NCBI GenBank assembly: GCA_002393835.1
Contig: DGTW01000060.1
Span: 1-26,421 of the forward strand
Source: Treponema sp. UBA4326
GTDB taxonomy: Bacteria > Spirochaetota > Spirochaetia > Treponematales > Treponemataceae
Direction: 5' to 3'
Length of the DNA: 26,421 bases
Under the pieces are notes generated by a model. It saw only the letters and a list, made by a program, of their open reading frames with translations, did no database searches and was not told the origin of the DNA. Positions 5,771 through 12,492 of this stretch are shown in pieces (the first letter of the stretch is position 1; each line of letters starts with the position of its first letter). Position numbers and translations under genes: made by a program.

Positions 5771-5799
5771 TTTTCAACTTTCCACTTTCATGCTATAAT
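5771..5799 (+). promoter_or_regulatory. Promoter of the first DUF3791/DUF3990 cassette
   Basis: TATAAT at 5794-5799 preceded by TG (extended -10), with a weak -35-like TTTTCA at 5771-5776, 17 bp apart. It lies just before the ribosome binding site AGGAG and the ATG at 5823, outside the repeat, so the cassette has its own promoter. Confidence 0.65.
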
Positions 5800-5822
5800 A
5801 TCCACTGTCAGGAGAAGTTTTT

Positions 5823-6038
5823 ATGTCTAAGGACACCTTTGAATTCATTATTTATATGCTTCACGCCTGTGCTGAAAAATGGTCGCAGTTTCCGTCAGCG
5901 GTGTATAAAAAACTCAAAGACTCTGGCTGTATAAATCAGCTGCTTGTTCCGTATTATGATATTCTCCACACTCAGGGAACGAACTATGTTGTCGACGATA
6001 TAGAAGATTTTCTTTCTGCGAGAGGTGTCAGTGTATGA
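5823..6038 (+). CDS. DUF3791 family protein, first gene of a putative toxin-antitoxin cassette
   Basis: The 71-aa helical protein matches DUF3791: FIIYMLHACAEKW, a helix with VYKKLKDSG, then LLVPYYDILHTQGTNYVVDDI. The YDILHTQ core followed by V-x-D-I is typical of the family. DUF3791 genes usually precede DUF3990 genes, and the pair is thought to work as a toxin-antitoxin or ART-based module; that role is inferred from gene pairing, not shown here. AGGAG lies before the ATG. Its last bases overlap the DUF3990 start by 4 nt (ATGA), so the two are translationally coupled. A paralogue lies at 24260-24475 on the other strand. Confidence 0.85.
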   Translation: MSKDTFEFIIYMLHACAEKWSQFPSAVYKKLKDSGCINQLLVPYYDILHTQGTNYVVDDIEDFLSARGVSV

Positions 6039-6514
6039 CGGTTTATCATGGATCAACAGACATTGTAAAAAATCCTGATGTTCACCATTCGTACAGGCCT
6101 CTTGATTTCGGAAAAGGCTTTTATATCACAACGAATAAAAAGCAAGCCGAAGTCTGGGCAAAGCGAAAAAGTACGATTTTGGGAAATGAAAAAGCAATTA
6201 TCAATATCTATGAAATGAATGAGAATTTCTGTGGTCTCCAATGTAAAAATTTCGGGGAAGATTTGTCTGAATGGATAGATTTTGTTTGCCATTGTAGAGA
6301 CGGGGGAGCAGATTATCAGAAGTTTGATTTGATAATCGGAAAAGTTGCAAATGACAAGGTTTTCCGTGTGGTTGATATGTATCATAATGGAATCTGGGAT
6401 AAAGAGCGTGCGATTAAAGAAATCCGTGCTTATCCGAATTATGACCAGATTGCTTTCATAACCCAAAAAGCCATAAATCAGATTTTGACTTTTGATTCTT
6501 ATGAAGAGGTCTAG
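6035..6514 (+). CDS. DUF3990 family protein, ADP-ribosyltransferase-like fold
   Basis: The 159-aa protein has the DUF3990 motifs in order: VYHGS (residues 3-7), DFGKGFYIT (24-32), QAEVWA (37-42), FDLIIGKVANDKVF (97-110) and DQIAFITQKAINQIL near the end. As I recall, the family belongs to the ADP-ribosyltransferase superfamily: the HG[ST] and GFY segments correspond to the NAD-binding strands. Activity is inferred and the acidic catalytic residue cannot be assigned without a structure. It sits between the DUF3791 gene (4-nt overlap) and a small third gene, the same order as at 24475-23566. The likely role is a toxin or effector held in check by its small neighbours. Confidence 0.82.
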   Translation: MTVYHGSTDIVKNPDVHHSYRPLDFGKGFYITTNKKQAEVWAKRKSTILGNEKAIINIYEMNENFCGLQCKNFGEDLSEWIDFVCHCRDGGADYQKFDLIIGKVANDKVFRVVDMYHNGIWDKERAIKEIRAYPNYDQIAFITQKAINQILTFDSYEEV

Positions 6515-6740
6515 CGTGGACGGCGAAGTTTTAGAAAAAGCTTACAAAGAGCGGCTCGAAGAAAAAATTATCTCATATCTCGCTGAATCCAAAAATCTTG
6601 ATTTGCCAACTGCTATGGATATTTACTATCACAGTAAGCTTGCGGACAGAATTGCCGCAGGAGAATACGGAATCCAATATCTTGATTACAAAGTACTCGC
6701 ACAAATATTAACGGAAAGCGAACCGAACTTGTTTAACTAA
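6501..6740 (+). CDS. Small third gene of the DUF3791/DUF3990 cassette
   Basis: This small helical acidic/basic protein carries the segment EKIISYLAESKNLDLPTAMD, then IYYHSKLADRIAAGEYGI and YLDYKVLAQIL. The layout matches the third gene of the second cassette (23566-23772), although identity is low; in both, a helix is followed by a [YF]Y-x-S segment and a C-terminal helix. Start choice is open: ATG 6501 overlaps the DUF3990 end, while GTG 6516 lies just after its stop with GAAGAGG 6 nt upstream. An antitoxin or regulator role is plausible from position and size but not shown. The gene ends the cassette; the next promoter follows about 80 bp later. Confidence 0.75.
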   Translation: MKRSSVDGEVLEKAYKERLEEKIISYLAESKNLDLPTAMDIYYHSKLADRIAAGEYGIQYLDYKVLAQILTESEPNLFN

Positions 6741-6812
6741 CGGTCTCAAACAATTCCTTGCACAAATTTTCAACTTTTCTCTTCCCTATATCACCAAATG
6801 ATACCCCTGCCG

Positions 6813-6821
6813 TGCTAGAAT
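6813..6821 (+). promoter_or_regulatory. Extended -10 box before the FlhA-like operon
   Basis: TGCTAGAAT, an extended -10 element with TAGAAT at 6816-6821, lies 20 nt before the ATG at 6842. No good -35 box is seen, as expected for TG-extended promoters. AGGAGG follows at 6831-6836. Confidence 0.5.
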
Positions 6822-6841
6822 TAGCTTAACAGGAGGGCGCT

Positions 6842-8038
6842 ATGTATTCTTTCAATGAACTGACCAAACGCGAGCGGTATTACCTTAACCGGAAGAAACG
6901 GCTTGACGAAAAGTTTGTTTGGACTCAGAAAAAAATCCAGAACCTTCGTGAATTGAATGACTCGCTTTCGTTGATGCAGGAGAGGATTGTCGAGGGCGTG
7001 AAAAAGGTTTCGGCCGTGTTTTCTCGGCTGGAGGCGGACGGGATGGATTTCTTGCATGGCTTCAAGGTGGTCGGGAGATTCGACTTTGAGAAAGAGATTG
7101 CCACCCAGTATCTCGATGCGGATAAGCCTTCTAAGGAGCTGAAACGGGAAGGATGCAAGTGGGACGAAATTGCATTCCAGACTTCAAGGGAGATTGACTC
7201 GTGGCAGCTTGTCTTTGATTCCGTGTCCGGAGATTTTCTTCCGCTTTCAAATGTCCGCATGGAACAGAAATTCAAGTCATGGTGGCTGGATTTTCTTGAT
7301 GATACCGATTTTGAGATTTGCAGTTATCTGAATCATTTTATAAGGTTCAATACGACAGTCAGCCTTGAGGACCTTGCGGAATGTACGGGCAGGGATTTTT
7401 CGCCTGATATTTTTGTTGTTCTTGGCTTTCCTGTGAACGAGCTGGAGTGTTTTTCTGATTTCTGGGGGAAGGATGAGAAAATCGGGGATGTTCTTCTTGG
7501 TCGGCAGAATTATCTTGACCATAATTTTGAATGGAGCGAGGCAAATATCCAGAAGATTATGGATGTGAACGGCTGGGTCTGGAAGAGGTCAGACGAACTA
7601 AAACGGTACATGACTGAGCTTTCGGATGCTTTCAGACGGATTTCTGTGTCGGATTCGGATTTTTCGGAATTCAATATTCGAGGTCAGATTGAGTATTACG
7701 GAAGCGAGCCGAATGACATCGCAACTATGGAGCTTCAGAAAGCGATGTCTAAGAATGCAGGCTTTCATTTCTGGTCTTTGAGCTGCGATGAGGAAGATAA
7801 TAAGGTCCGGGACTGCTGGCACGATGACAAGGATGAGAAGCTGAACTGGAATTTCGAGGTTTTCAGGCAGCATCTGAGCGAGGATCAGCAGAAGGTAAAG
7901 TTCCATTATTTCATGCACACGGTCTTCGTTGATGATGACATCTACAGCCTTGAGGACTTGGTTCGGATGCGGGAAGAGGATTTTAGGCCCAGCATGGTGA
8001 TTAATTTATGGAGGATTGGAAATGAGAATGAGGATTGA
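6842..8038 (+). CDS. Protein of unknown function with internal duplication (398 aa), first gene of the FlhA-like operon
   Basis: I do not recognise this protein. It has no signal peptide or membrane segment. Residues 5-62 are highly charged and helical, likely a coiled coil. Two segments resemble each other: residues 160-195 (with VSLEDLAECTGRDFSPDI) and 354-389 (with YSLEDLVRMREEDFRPSM). Each begins with a Y-[LF]-[NM]-H segment, so the protein contains a duplicated domain of about 35-40 residues. Trp and acidic residues are frequent. AGGAGG is 5 nt before the ATG. The following gene overlaps its end by 17 nt, so the two are coupled. As first gene of a six-gene operon it may be a structural or regulatory subunit. 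Confidence 0.8.
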   Translation: MYSFNELTKRERYYLNRKKRLDEKFVWTQKKIQNLRELNDSLSLMQERIVEGVKKVSAVFSRLEADGMDFLHGFKVVGRFDFEKEIATQYLDADKPSKELKREGCKWDEIAFQTSREIDSWQLVFDSVSGDFLPLSNVRMEQKFKSWWLDFLDDTDFEICSYLNHFIRFNTTVSLEDLAECTGRDFSPDIFVVLGFPVNELECFSDFWGKDEKIGDVLLGRQNYLDHNFEWSEANIQKIMDVNGWVWKRSDELKRYMTELSDAFRRISVSDSDFSEFNIRGQIEYYGSEPNDIATMELQKAMSKNAGFHFWSLSCDEEDNKVRDCWHDDKDEKLNWNFEVFRQHLSEDQQKVKFHYFMHTVFVDDDIYSLEDLVRMREEDFRPSMVINLWRIGNENED

Positions 8039-8474
8039 GACGAAGAATGAATATGGTGTTGAGATGTGTGGAAGACCGTTGGACGGTGAGAGCTTGAAGG
8101 TCATTCCGTTCAACATGCTCGATGATTTACAGACGATTCTCTGCTATGACTACGAGGACGGGAAGCCATGGCACGACATGACCTGCGTGATGGAGCTGAT
8201 TTTCAACAACTTCCATGATGAAATCAACAATTCAAAGGTGAAGAGAATCCGCTATATTTATGAGCATCCGTTTGGTCTCTGCGGAGAATTCGCTGAGATT
8301 ATGTCCGAAGTGCGTGGTTGTATGATTGCAATCCGAATGGATTTGACAGCGGGCTGGTTTCAGCATGAAAATAAAGACAAGGGTATCTGCTTCGAGGACT
8401 TTGATGAGTTCCAGTGCAGCATCAGGCACAAGAAGCGGTTTCATATCCACAATCCGGATATGCCGTATGATTAA
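8022..8474 (+). CDS. Protein of unknown function (151 aa)
   Basis: The soluble protein has no recognised family. It is rich in Cys, His and aromatic residues, with CYDYEDGKPWHDM, then RIRYIYEHPFGLCGEF and GWFQHENKDKGICFED. The spread of Cys and His could suggest metal binding, but there is no classical spacing. I place the start at ATG 8022, 7 nt after GGAGG (8010-8014); another ATG at 8028 is possible. It overlaps the upstream gene by 17 nt and ends 15 nt before the FlhA-like gene, so it belongs to the same transcript. Confidence 0.75.
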   Translation: MRMRIETKNEYGVEMCGRPLDGESLKVIPFNMLDDLQTILCYDYEDGKPWHDMTCVMELIFNNFHDEINNSKVKRIRYIYEHPFGLCGEFAEIMSEVRGCMIAIRMDLTAGWFQHENKDKGICFEDFDEFQCSIRHKKRFHIHNPDMPYD

Positions 8475-8489
8475 TGGGAGGAAAAAATC

Positions 8490-9620
8490 ATGTCTAAAAC
8501 AAGAACTATAACTTTGGGAATCTTTTTCGCATTTGTTGTGTTGCTACTCTTCTTACCTCTCCCGTCGATTGTGCTGGAGATTCTGGTCGGAATTGAATTT
8601 GCAGCGAGCGTGGGGCTTTTGATTCTCGGTTCTAAAAATTCTTTAGAAATGCCACGGGCCGCATTGAGTTTCAGTCTTTTTTCTTTGGCCGTAAACTTAG
8701 GCTTAGTCCGTGAGATGCTCACAGGCTTGAAAATCGAAGATGCTGAGCAGATTCCAATCGTCTCATTTCTGGCGAGAATTCTTTGTCAGGGAAACTTCGT
8801 TATTGGAATTATTTTGATTTTAGTTCTGTTTGTGCTGGGATTTTTCTTTTTCTCAAGAGGTTTGCAATGGACGATTGAGGTCGCAATGATTTATGAACGT
8901 GACAATGTTATGTATCAAAAACTTTGTGTTATCGACAGAGAATTGTACGATGGCACAATCACGGAAGAAAAGGCAAGAGAATCAAAGCAAAAAGTTCAAA
9001 ATGAGGCGGATTTTTTTTCGGCTATGAATGGAGCTGCGAAATTTTTAGCTGGAAATGAAAAAGCAACAATAGCTCTTACCGTCATCAGCATCGTTGCAGG
9101 AATCGCAATCGAAGTTTGTCAGAACGGTAAAATTTGGCTCGAAGCGGCTAATTCCGTAATCCCGCTGGCCGCAGTTAATGTCTTTATTTTTGTGATTCCA
9201 CTGTTGATTGCTTCTCTTGCGATGGGAATGTGTGTTACGAAAGAGCCTGAAGAGGTCAATACAAGTGATTCTGAAGAACTGGAAGGTTCTAAATTTGATT
9301 ATCCTTGGTTTAAATTCGTGCTTGAAATTGGTAGAGGGCTCATTCCTCTGGTTGATTATGAAAATGGAGGAAAACTATTAGAATTGATTACCAAAACCCG
9401 TCGGGAAGTCGCTGAGAGTTTAGGGATGGAGGTCCCGAAAGTCCGAGTTATCGACAATATAGAGCTTGCACCTATGGAATATTGCATAAAAATCAAAGGA
9501 ATAGAAGCAGGCAAAAGTGAAATTAAACCTGACACCAATGTTCTTGATTCTTCTAAGATTATAGCCAGGCACCTTGCCGAGATTATCCGTACTCATGCGG
9601 ACGAGATTCGTGAACTGTAA
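8490..9620 (+). CDS. Truncated FlhA/SctV-like (FHIPEP) membrane protein
   Basis: This 376-aa protein is a shortened relative of the export-gate protein FlhA/SctV (usually about 690 aa). Hydrophobic segments lie near residues 8-27, 30-48, 58-75, 88-120, 192-210 and 222-250. The FHIPEP loop is recognisable: IDRELYDGTITEEKAR (148-163), then EADFFSAMNGAAKFLAG (172-188), matching the family pattern IDADLNAGLI...EADFYGAMDGASKFVKG. The preceding LDAMPGKQM motif is replaced. After a short linker, residues 277-334 match the start of the cytosolic domain (LEIGRGLIPLVD, VPKVRVIDNIELAP), and 352-374 (SSKIIARHLAEIIRTHADEI) matches the FlhA segment THLSEVIRRHA. The part between and all chaperone-binding C-terminal domains are absent. 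No other secretion gene is nearby, so it is probably repurposed. GGAGG precedes the ATG. Confidence 0.88.
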   Translation: MSKTRTITLGIFFAFVVLLLFLPLPSIVLEILVGIEFAASVGLLILGSKNSLEMPRAALSFSLFSLAVNLGLVREMLTGLKIEDAEQIPIVSFLARILCQGNFVIGIILILVLFVLGFFFFSRGLQWTIEVAMIYERDNVMYQKLCVIDRELYDGTITEEKARESKQKVQNEADFFSAMNGAAKFLAGNEKATIALTVISIVAGIAIEVCQNGKIWLEAANSVIPLAAVNVFIFVIPLLIASLAMGMCVTKEPEEVNTSDSEELEGSKFDYPWFKFVLEIGRGLIPLVDYENGGKLLELITKTRREVAESLGMEVPKVRVIDNIELAPMEYCIKIKGIEAGKSEIKPDTNVLDSSKIIARHLAEIIRTHADEIREL

Positions 9621-9640
9621 AGAGGGAGGCAAACTCTACT

Positions 9641-10048
9641 ATGACAAGTAAACTCGGGATTTTCTGGATTTATCGTCACGAGGTCATTTTCTCACATTCC
9701 GTTCCGCTTGCTGACGGCCTTCCTTATGGCGAGGCGATTACCGGCACTAAAGACTATGCGGATTATTGGGAAGAACTTCGCTCTGTTGGCGAATTGTCAG
9801 TTTTACCACATCATTTGCAAGACGAATATTTTTCAATTCCTCGTGGCCGTGTCGTTTATCACACATACACTCAAAAATTCTATGTGTATCACGGAAACAA
9901 TGTCACGAAGTCCGATTTGCAAAAAGTTGCGAAATTATTTTGGAAAGCACGAGCTTTGAGCAGGACTTGCACTACTGTGATTTTAATGATGAGCAGTGGG
10001 AAGCGTTGTGAAAACACGAGAAACGATTACAGGGGGAAACTAGAATGA
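9641..10048 (+). CDS. Small protein of unknown function, probably frameshifted
   Basis: The first ~100 residues look like a conserved uncharacterised family: GIFWIY at the N terminus, GTKDYADYWEEL, then the core EYFSIPRGRVVYHTYTQKF with YVYHG. After VAKLF (near 9938-9941) this frame turns into low-quality sequence (WKARALSRTCTT), while another frame continues sensibly with LESTSFEQDLHYCDFND and stops at 10011. One missing T in the run at 9938-9941 would join them into about 123 aa. So this is a frameshift mutation, a sequencing error in a homopolymer, or slippage. In the unshifted frame the gene ends at 10048 and overlaps the next ATG by 4 nt (ATGA), which argues weakly for that frame. It has AGAGGGAGG before its ATG. 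Confidence 0.65.
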   Translation: MTSKLGIFWIYRHEVIFSHSVPLADGLPYGEAITGTKDYADYWEELRSVGELSVLPHHLQDEYFSIPRGRVVYHTYTQKFYVYHGNNVTKSDLQKVAKLFWKARALSRTCTTVILMMSSGKRCENTRNDYRGKLE

Positions 10049-11244
10049 ACGAAACTTTCAAAAAACTGGCACAATTCTTACGGACAAAAACAGTTTACTC
10101 AATCGAATGGGATGGGCCGTATTTTTATGTTCTTGAATCTGATTTCCGCAGAAAATATGACAAGACCTACGATGAAGAAGCGGAGCTGGAAAAAATCCAT
10201 GAGCAAATGAATGAAATCATCGAGAGAAAGAAAGCGGGATTCCGTGAACTGATTCACACAAAAGACGAGAACGGATACTTGAGCAGGGATGAGATTGCCA
10301 ATCTGGAATTACATAGAGCAGAGAGAATGGAAAGAGCGCAACTCCCGAAAAGGAATTTCGTCTGCAACATAAAATTCGGGGATTTGATTAAAGAGTCCGG
10401 TGATATTCTTCTCTGTCCGCTCTCAGAAAACTTCGTGCCGTCAAATTTTCTTGCACAGAGTATTGTCAGGACAGAAGGAAAATGGCTCAAGGATAAGCTG
10501 GAAAATTTATGCTCACTTTCGAAATCAGGAGAACAAACTTGGGAAGGAAGCGAGCATGTCGCATTTCTGCCGTGCCGAAAACTGAAATACCGTGGCATTT
10601 TGTTCGTTTGCGTTGATTTCTATTCAAGAAACAGAGAAGAAATAAATCAGGGGCGAATAGCCGAGGCGTTGAAGGCTGCGGAAAAATACAGGTGCTGTCG
10701 TTTGTCGTGCTCAGAAAACTTTCTTTATTCACCTGATGTGCATTCGGATTACGGTTATCTTCTGTATCAGCTTGACCTTGCGATTCAAAAGCTCTCCGAT
10801 AAAGACAAAATTCGCTTCGGGATTGATTTTATCGTAAGAAGAGATTTCGAAAAATTTAAGTCCACTGAACTTCCAGATGAATTTTCAAAAATTTTTGAGG
10901 AAAGGCTTCCCTGGTTAGCCCAAATTCTGCCACATTACCGAAAAAGGCTTAAATCCGTGCGGACTCAGTTCAATTTTTCCAACTCAACGGCGAAAAAACT
11001 CAGAACTCTTCTCACGCAGGAACTTTCAGAAAAGGAAGCCCGTAAAATCATACGAAAACTGCACAAAAATGTGAGCTTGGATGATTTAGAACTGATTCTT
11101 AATATGTCTATGAATGAACTTCCTTGGAATTCAGAAAAGAATTATGAACGACTGAGAAAAATCGAGATAGATGGTGAACAGTTTGAATCTTTCAGAAAAA
11201 CGAGTCGTGTTCTCGGCACTTACGAAGGAAAAGCGAGCTTTTAA
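10045..11244 (+). CDS. Protein with a macro-domain-like region (399 aa)
   Basis: Residues about 25-100 are highly charged and helical (coiled-coil-like). Residues about 106-235 resemble a macro (ADP-ribose-binding) domain: NIKFGDLIKESGDILLCPLS, corresponding to the G-D-I start and the following strand; SNFLAQSIVRTEGKWLKDKL for the N-A/aI-aaG helix; EHVAFLPCRKLKYRGILFVC for the strand pair; and RIAEALKAAEKYRCCRLS for the last helix and strand. The classic Asn and glycine-rich loop are weak, so ligand binding is uncertain. The C-terminal part is helical and unassigned. If the call is right, it fits the ART-like DUF3990 genes of this window. GGGGG before the ATG is a workable ribosome binding site. 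After the TAA, 16 further codons in frame look protein-like. Confidence 0.72.
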   Translation: MNETFKKLAQFLRTKTVYSIEWDGPYFYVLESDFRRKYDKTYDEEAELEKIHEQMNEIIERKKAGFRELIHTKDENGYLSRDEIANLELHRAERMERAQLPKRNFVCNIKFGDLIKESGDILLCPLSENFVPSNFLAQSIVRTEGKWLKDKLENLCSLSKSGEQTWEGSEHVAFLPCRKLKYRGILFVCVDFYSRNREEINQGRIAEALKAAEKYRCCRLSCSENFLYSPDVHSDYGYLLYQLDLAIQKLSDKDKIRFGIDFIVRRDFEKFKSTELPDEFSKIFEERLPWLAQILPHYRKRLKSVRTQFNFSNSTAKKLRTLLTQELSEKEARKIIRKLHKNVSLDDLELILNMSMNELPWNSEKNYERLRKIEIDGEQFESFRKTSRVLGTYEGKASF

Positions 11245-11315
11245 GAGCAAGGCGATGGAAAAATCACTCTGGAAAAATTCTTGGACAAGGAATAAATTTA
11301 TAAAGGGGACGACCA

Positions 11316-12437
11316 ATGGCAAAAAATCTTTCTGAAAACCCGGACTTCATCATAATGAAGATGAAAAATCCACACGCAAAAGAATCTCACATCACGCTCA
11401 GGCGATACAAGGGACATGACAAAGTTGTGACGGTTCCGGACGGCGTGGAAAAAATCTCGAACCTTGTCTTTGCAGACGACATTGAGCCGAACAAAACGAT
11501 AGAGAAAATCGTGATTCCAGATTCGGTGACGGAGATTTCCCCGCAGGCATTCGCTTACTGTTTGTCTCTCAAAACGATTGACTTTCCCAAAAATCTCAAG
11601 GTCTTTTCTGTAGAATTCAAGCATTGTCCGTCCATCGAAGAAATTTGGATTCCTGAGAGCGTTGAGGAACTTGGCTGTATCTGGAATTTCGAGCCGCTTT
11701 CAAAAATTCATCTTGGCGGAAACATAATCAAAGTCAAGCTCACGGATTTCCCGAAACCAAAGAAATTCAATACCTTCTACGGAAAGAAATCTATCAACGA
11801 TGTGCTTTTCCAGAATCCCGCATATTCGTTGATGGACGGCTTCATGGTGAACAAAAATCGAAGAACCGTGCTTTACTCGATGAACACCAGCAAGGAAATG
11901 CGAGTCCCGGAAGGAATGGAGACGCTTTCGGAGTATGCCTTTCACGAGATAAAGTTGCACCCTGATGAAATCCCGGTGGAAAAAGTCTTCCTGCCAAAAA
12001 CAGTGCGGACAATCAAACCAACAGCCTTCGCTTTCTGCAAGTCGCTCAAAGAAGTGGTCTACGATGGCTTTGCCGAAGACCTTGAGGTCGGAATATATGC
12101 CTTCATGTCATGCGTGAATTTCCACGAAGACGGCTCGGACATCATCTGCATCGACCGAAAACCGAAGAAGAAAACCAATGATACTTCAAAACTAGACAGG
12201 GTAATTTTCATCCATCGTTGCTTAAAAACAGGCAAACATTACAGCAAAAACGAATTGCGGGCAAAGATAGAAAATGAGCTTCGCACAAAAGTCTCCACTC
12301 AGGCAGTCAAACGGGACATCGACTACATGCGTGACTACTTCAAAGCCCCGATTCCAGAATACGACATTTATCTGGAAGACGGCCTGGCGTGGGATGGATT
12401 CTATTACACGGACTTGGACTTCGAGCTGAGGTTTTGA
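11316..12437 (+). CDS. Leucine-rich repeat (BspA-type) protein fused to a winged-helix domain
   Basis: Residues about 37-290 are LRR_5/BspA-type repeats: VTVPDGVEKISNLVF, IEKIVIPDSVTEISPQAFAYC, LKTIDFPKNLK, IEEIWIPESVEEL, and again VEKVFLPKTVRTIKPTAFAFC. No signal peptide is present, so this copy is intracellular, whereas many BspA proteins are surface-bound. Residues about 295-373 are a winged helix: RVIFIHRCLKTGKHYSKNEL, VSTQAVKRDIDYMRDYF, PIPEYD, the same type as the stand-alone protein at 3555-3800. LRR plus DNA-binding domain is an uncommon layout; it may sense a partner and control transcription. GGGG stands 9 nt before the ATG. It is the last gene of the FlhA-like operon, 71 nt after its neighbour. 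Confidence 0.82.
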   Translation: MAKNLSENPDFIIMKMKNPHAKESHITLRRYKGHDKVVTVPDGVEKISNLVFADDIEPNKTIEKIVIPDSVTEISPQAFAYCLSLKTIDFPKNLKVFSVEFKHCPSIEEIWIPESVEELGCIWNFEPLSKIHLGGNIIKVKLTDFPKPKKFNTFYGKKSINDVLFQNPAYSLMDGFMVNKNRRTVLYSMNTSKEMRVPEGMETLSEYAFHEIKLHPDEIPVEKVFLPKTVRTIKPTAFAFCKSLKEVVYDGFAEDLEVGIYAFMSCVNFHEDGSDIICIDRKPKKKTNDTSKLDRVIFIHRCLKTGKHYSKNELRAKIENELRTKVSTQAVKRDIDYMRDYFKAPIPEYDIYLEDGLAWDGFYYTDLDFELRF

Positions 12438-12450
12438 TTTAAGGAAGCAC

Positions 12451-12492
12451 CCTAATTCCTAATTCCTAACTCCTCATTCCTAATTCCTAACT
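12451..12492 (+). repeat. Tandem heptamer repeat, six units
   Basis: Six units of CCTAATT or variants (CCTAACT, CCTCATT) run without gaps from 12451 to 12492 and touch the stop codon of the minus-strand nuclease gene. The arrangement resembles the short tandem heptamers (STRR type) known from cyanobacterial intergenic DNA. It separates two convergent genes. Confidence 0.8.

Noticed and set aside
8490..9620. A type III secretion or flagellar gene cluster
   Set aside because: Only one truncated FlhA-like gene is present; no ring, ATPase, needle or other export genes are seen in the window.
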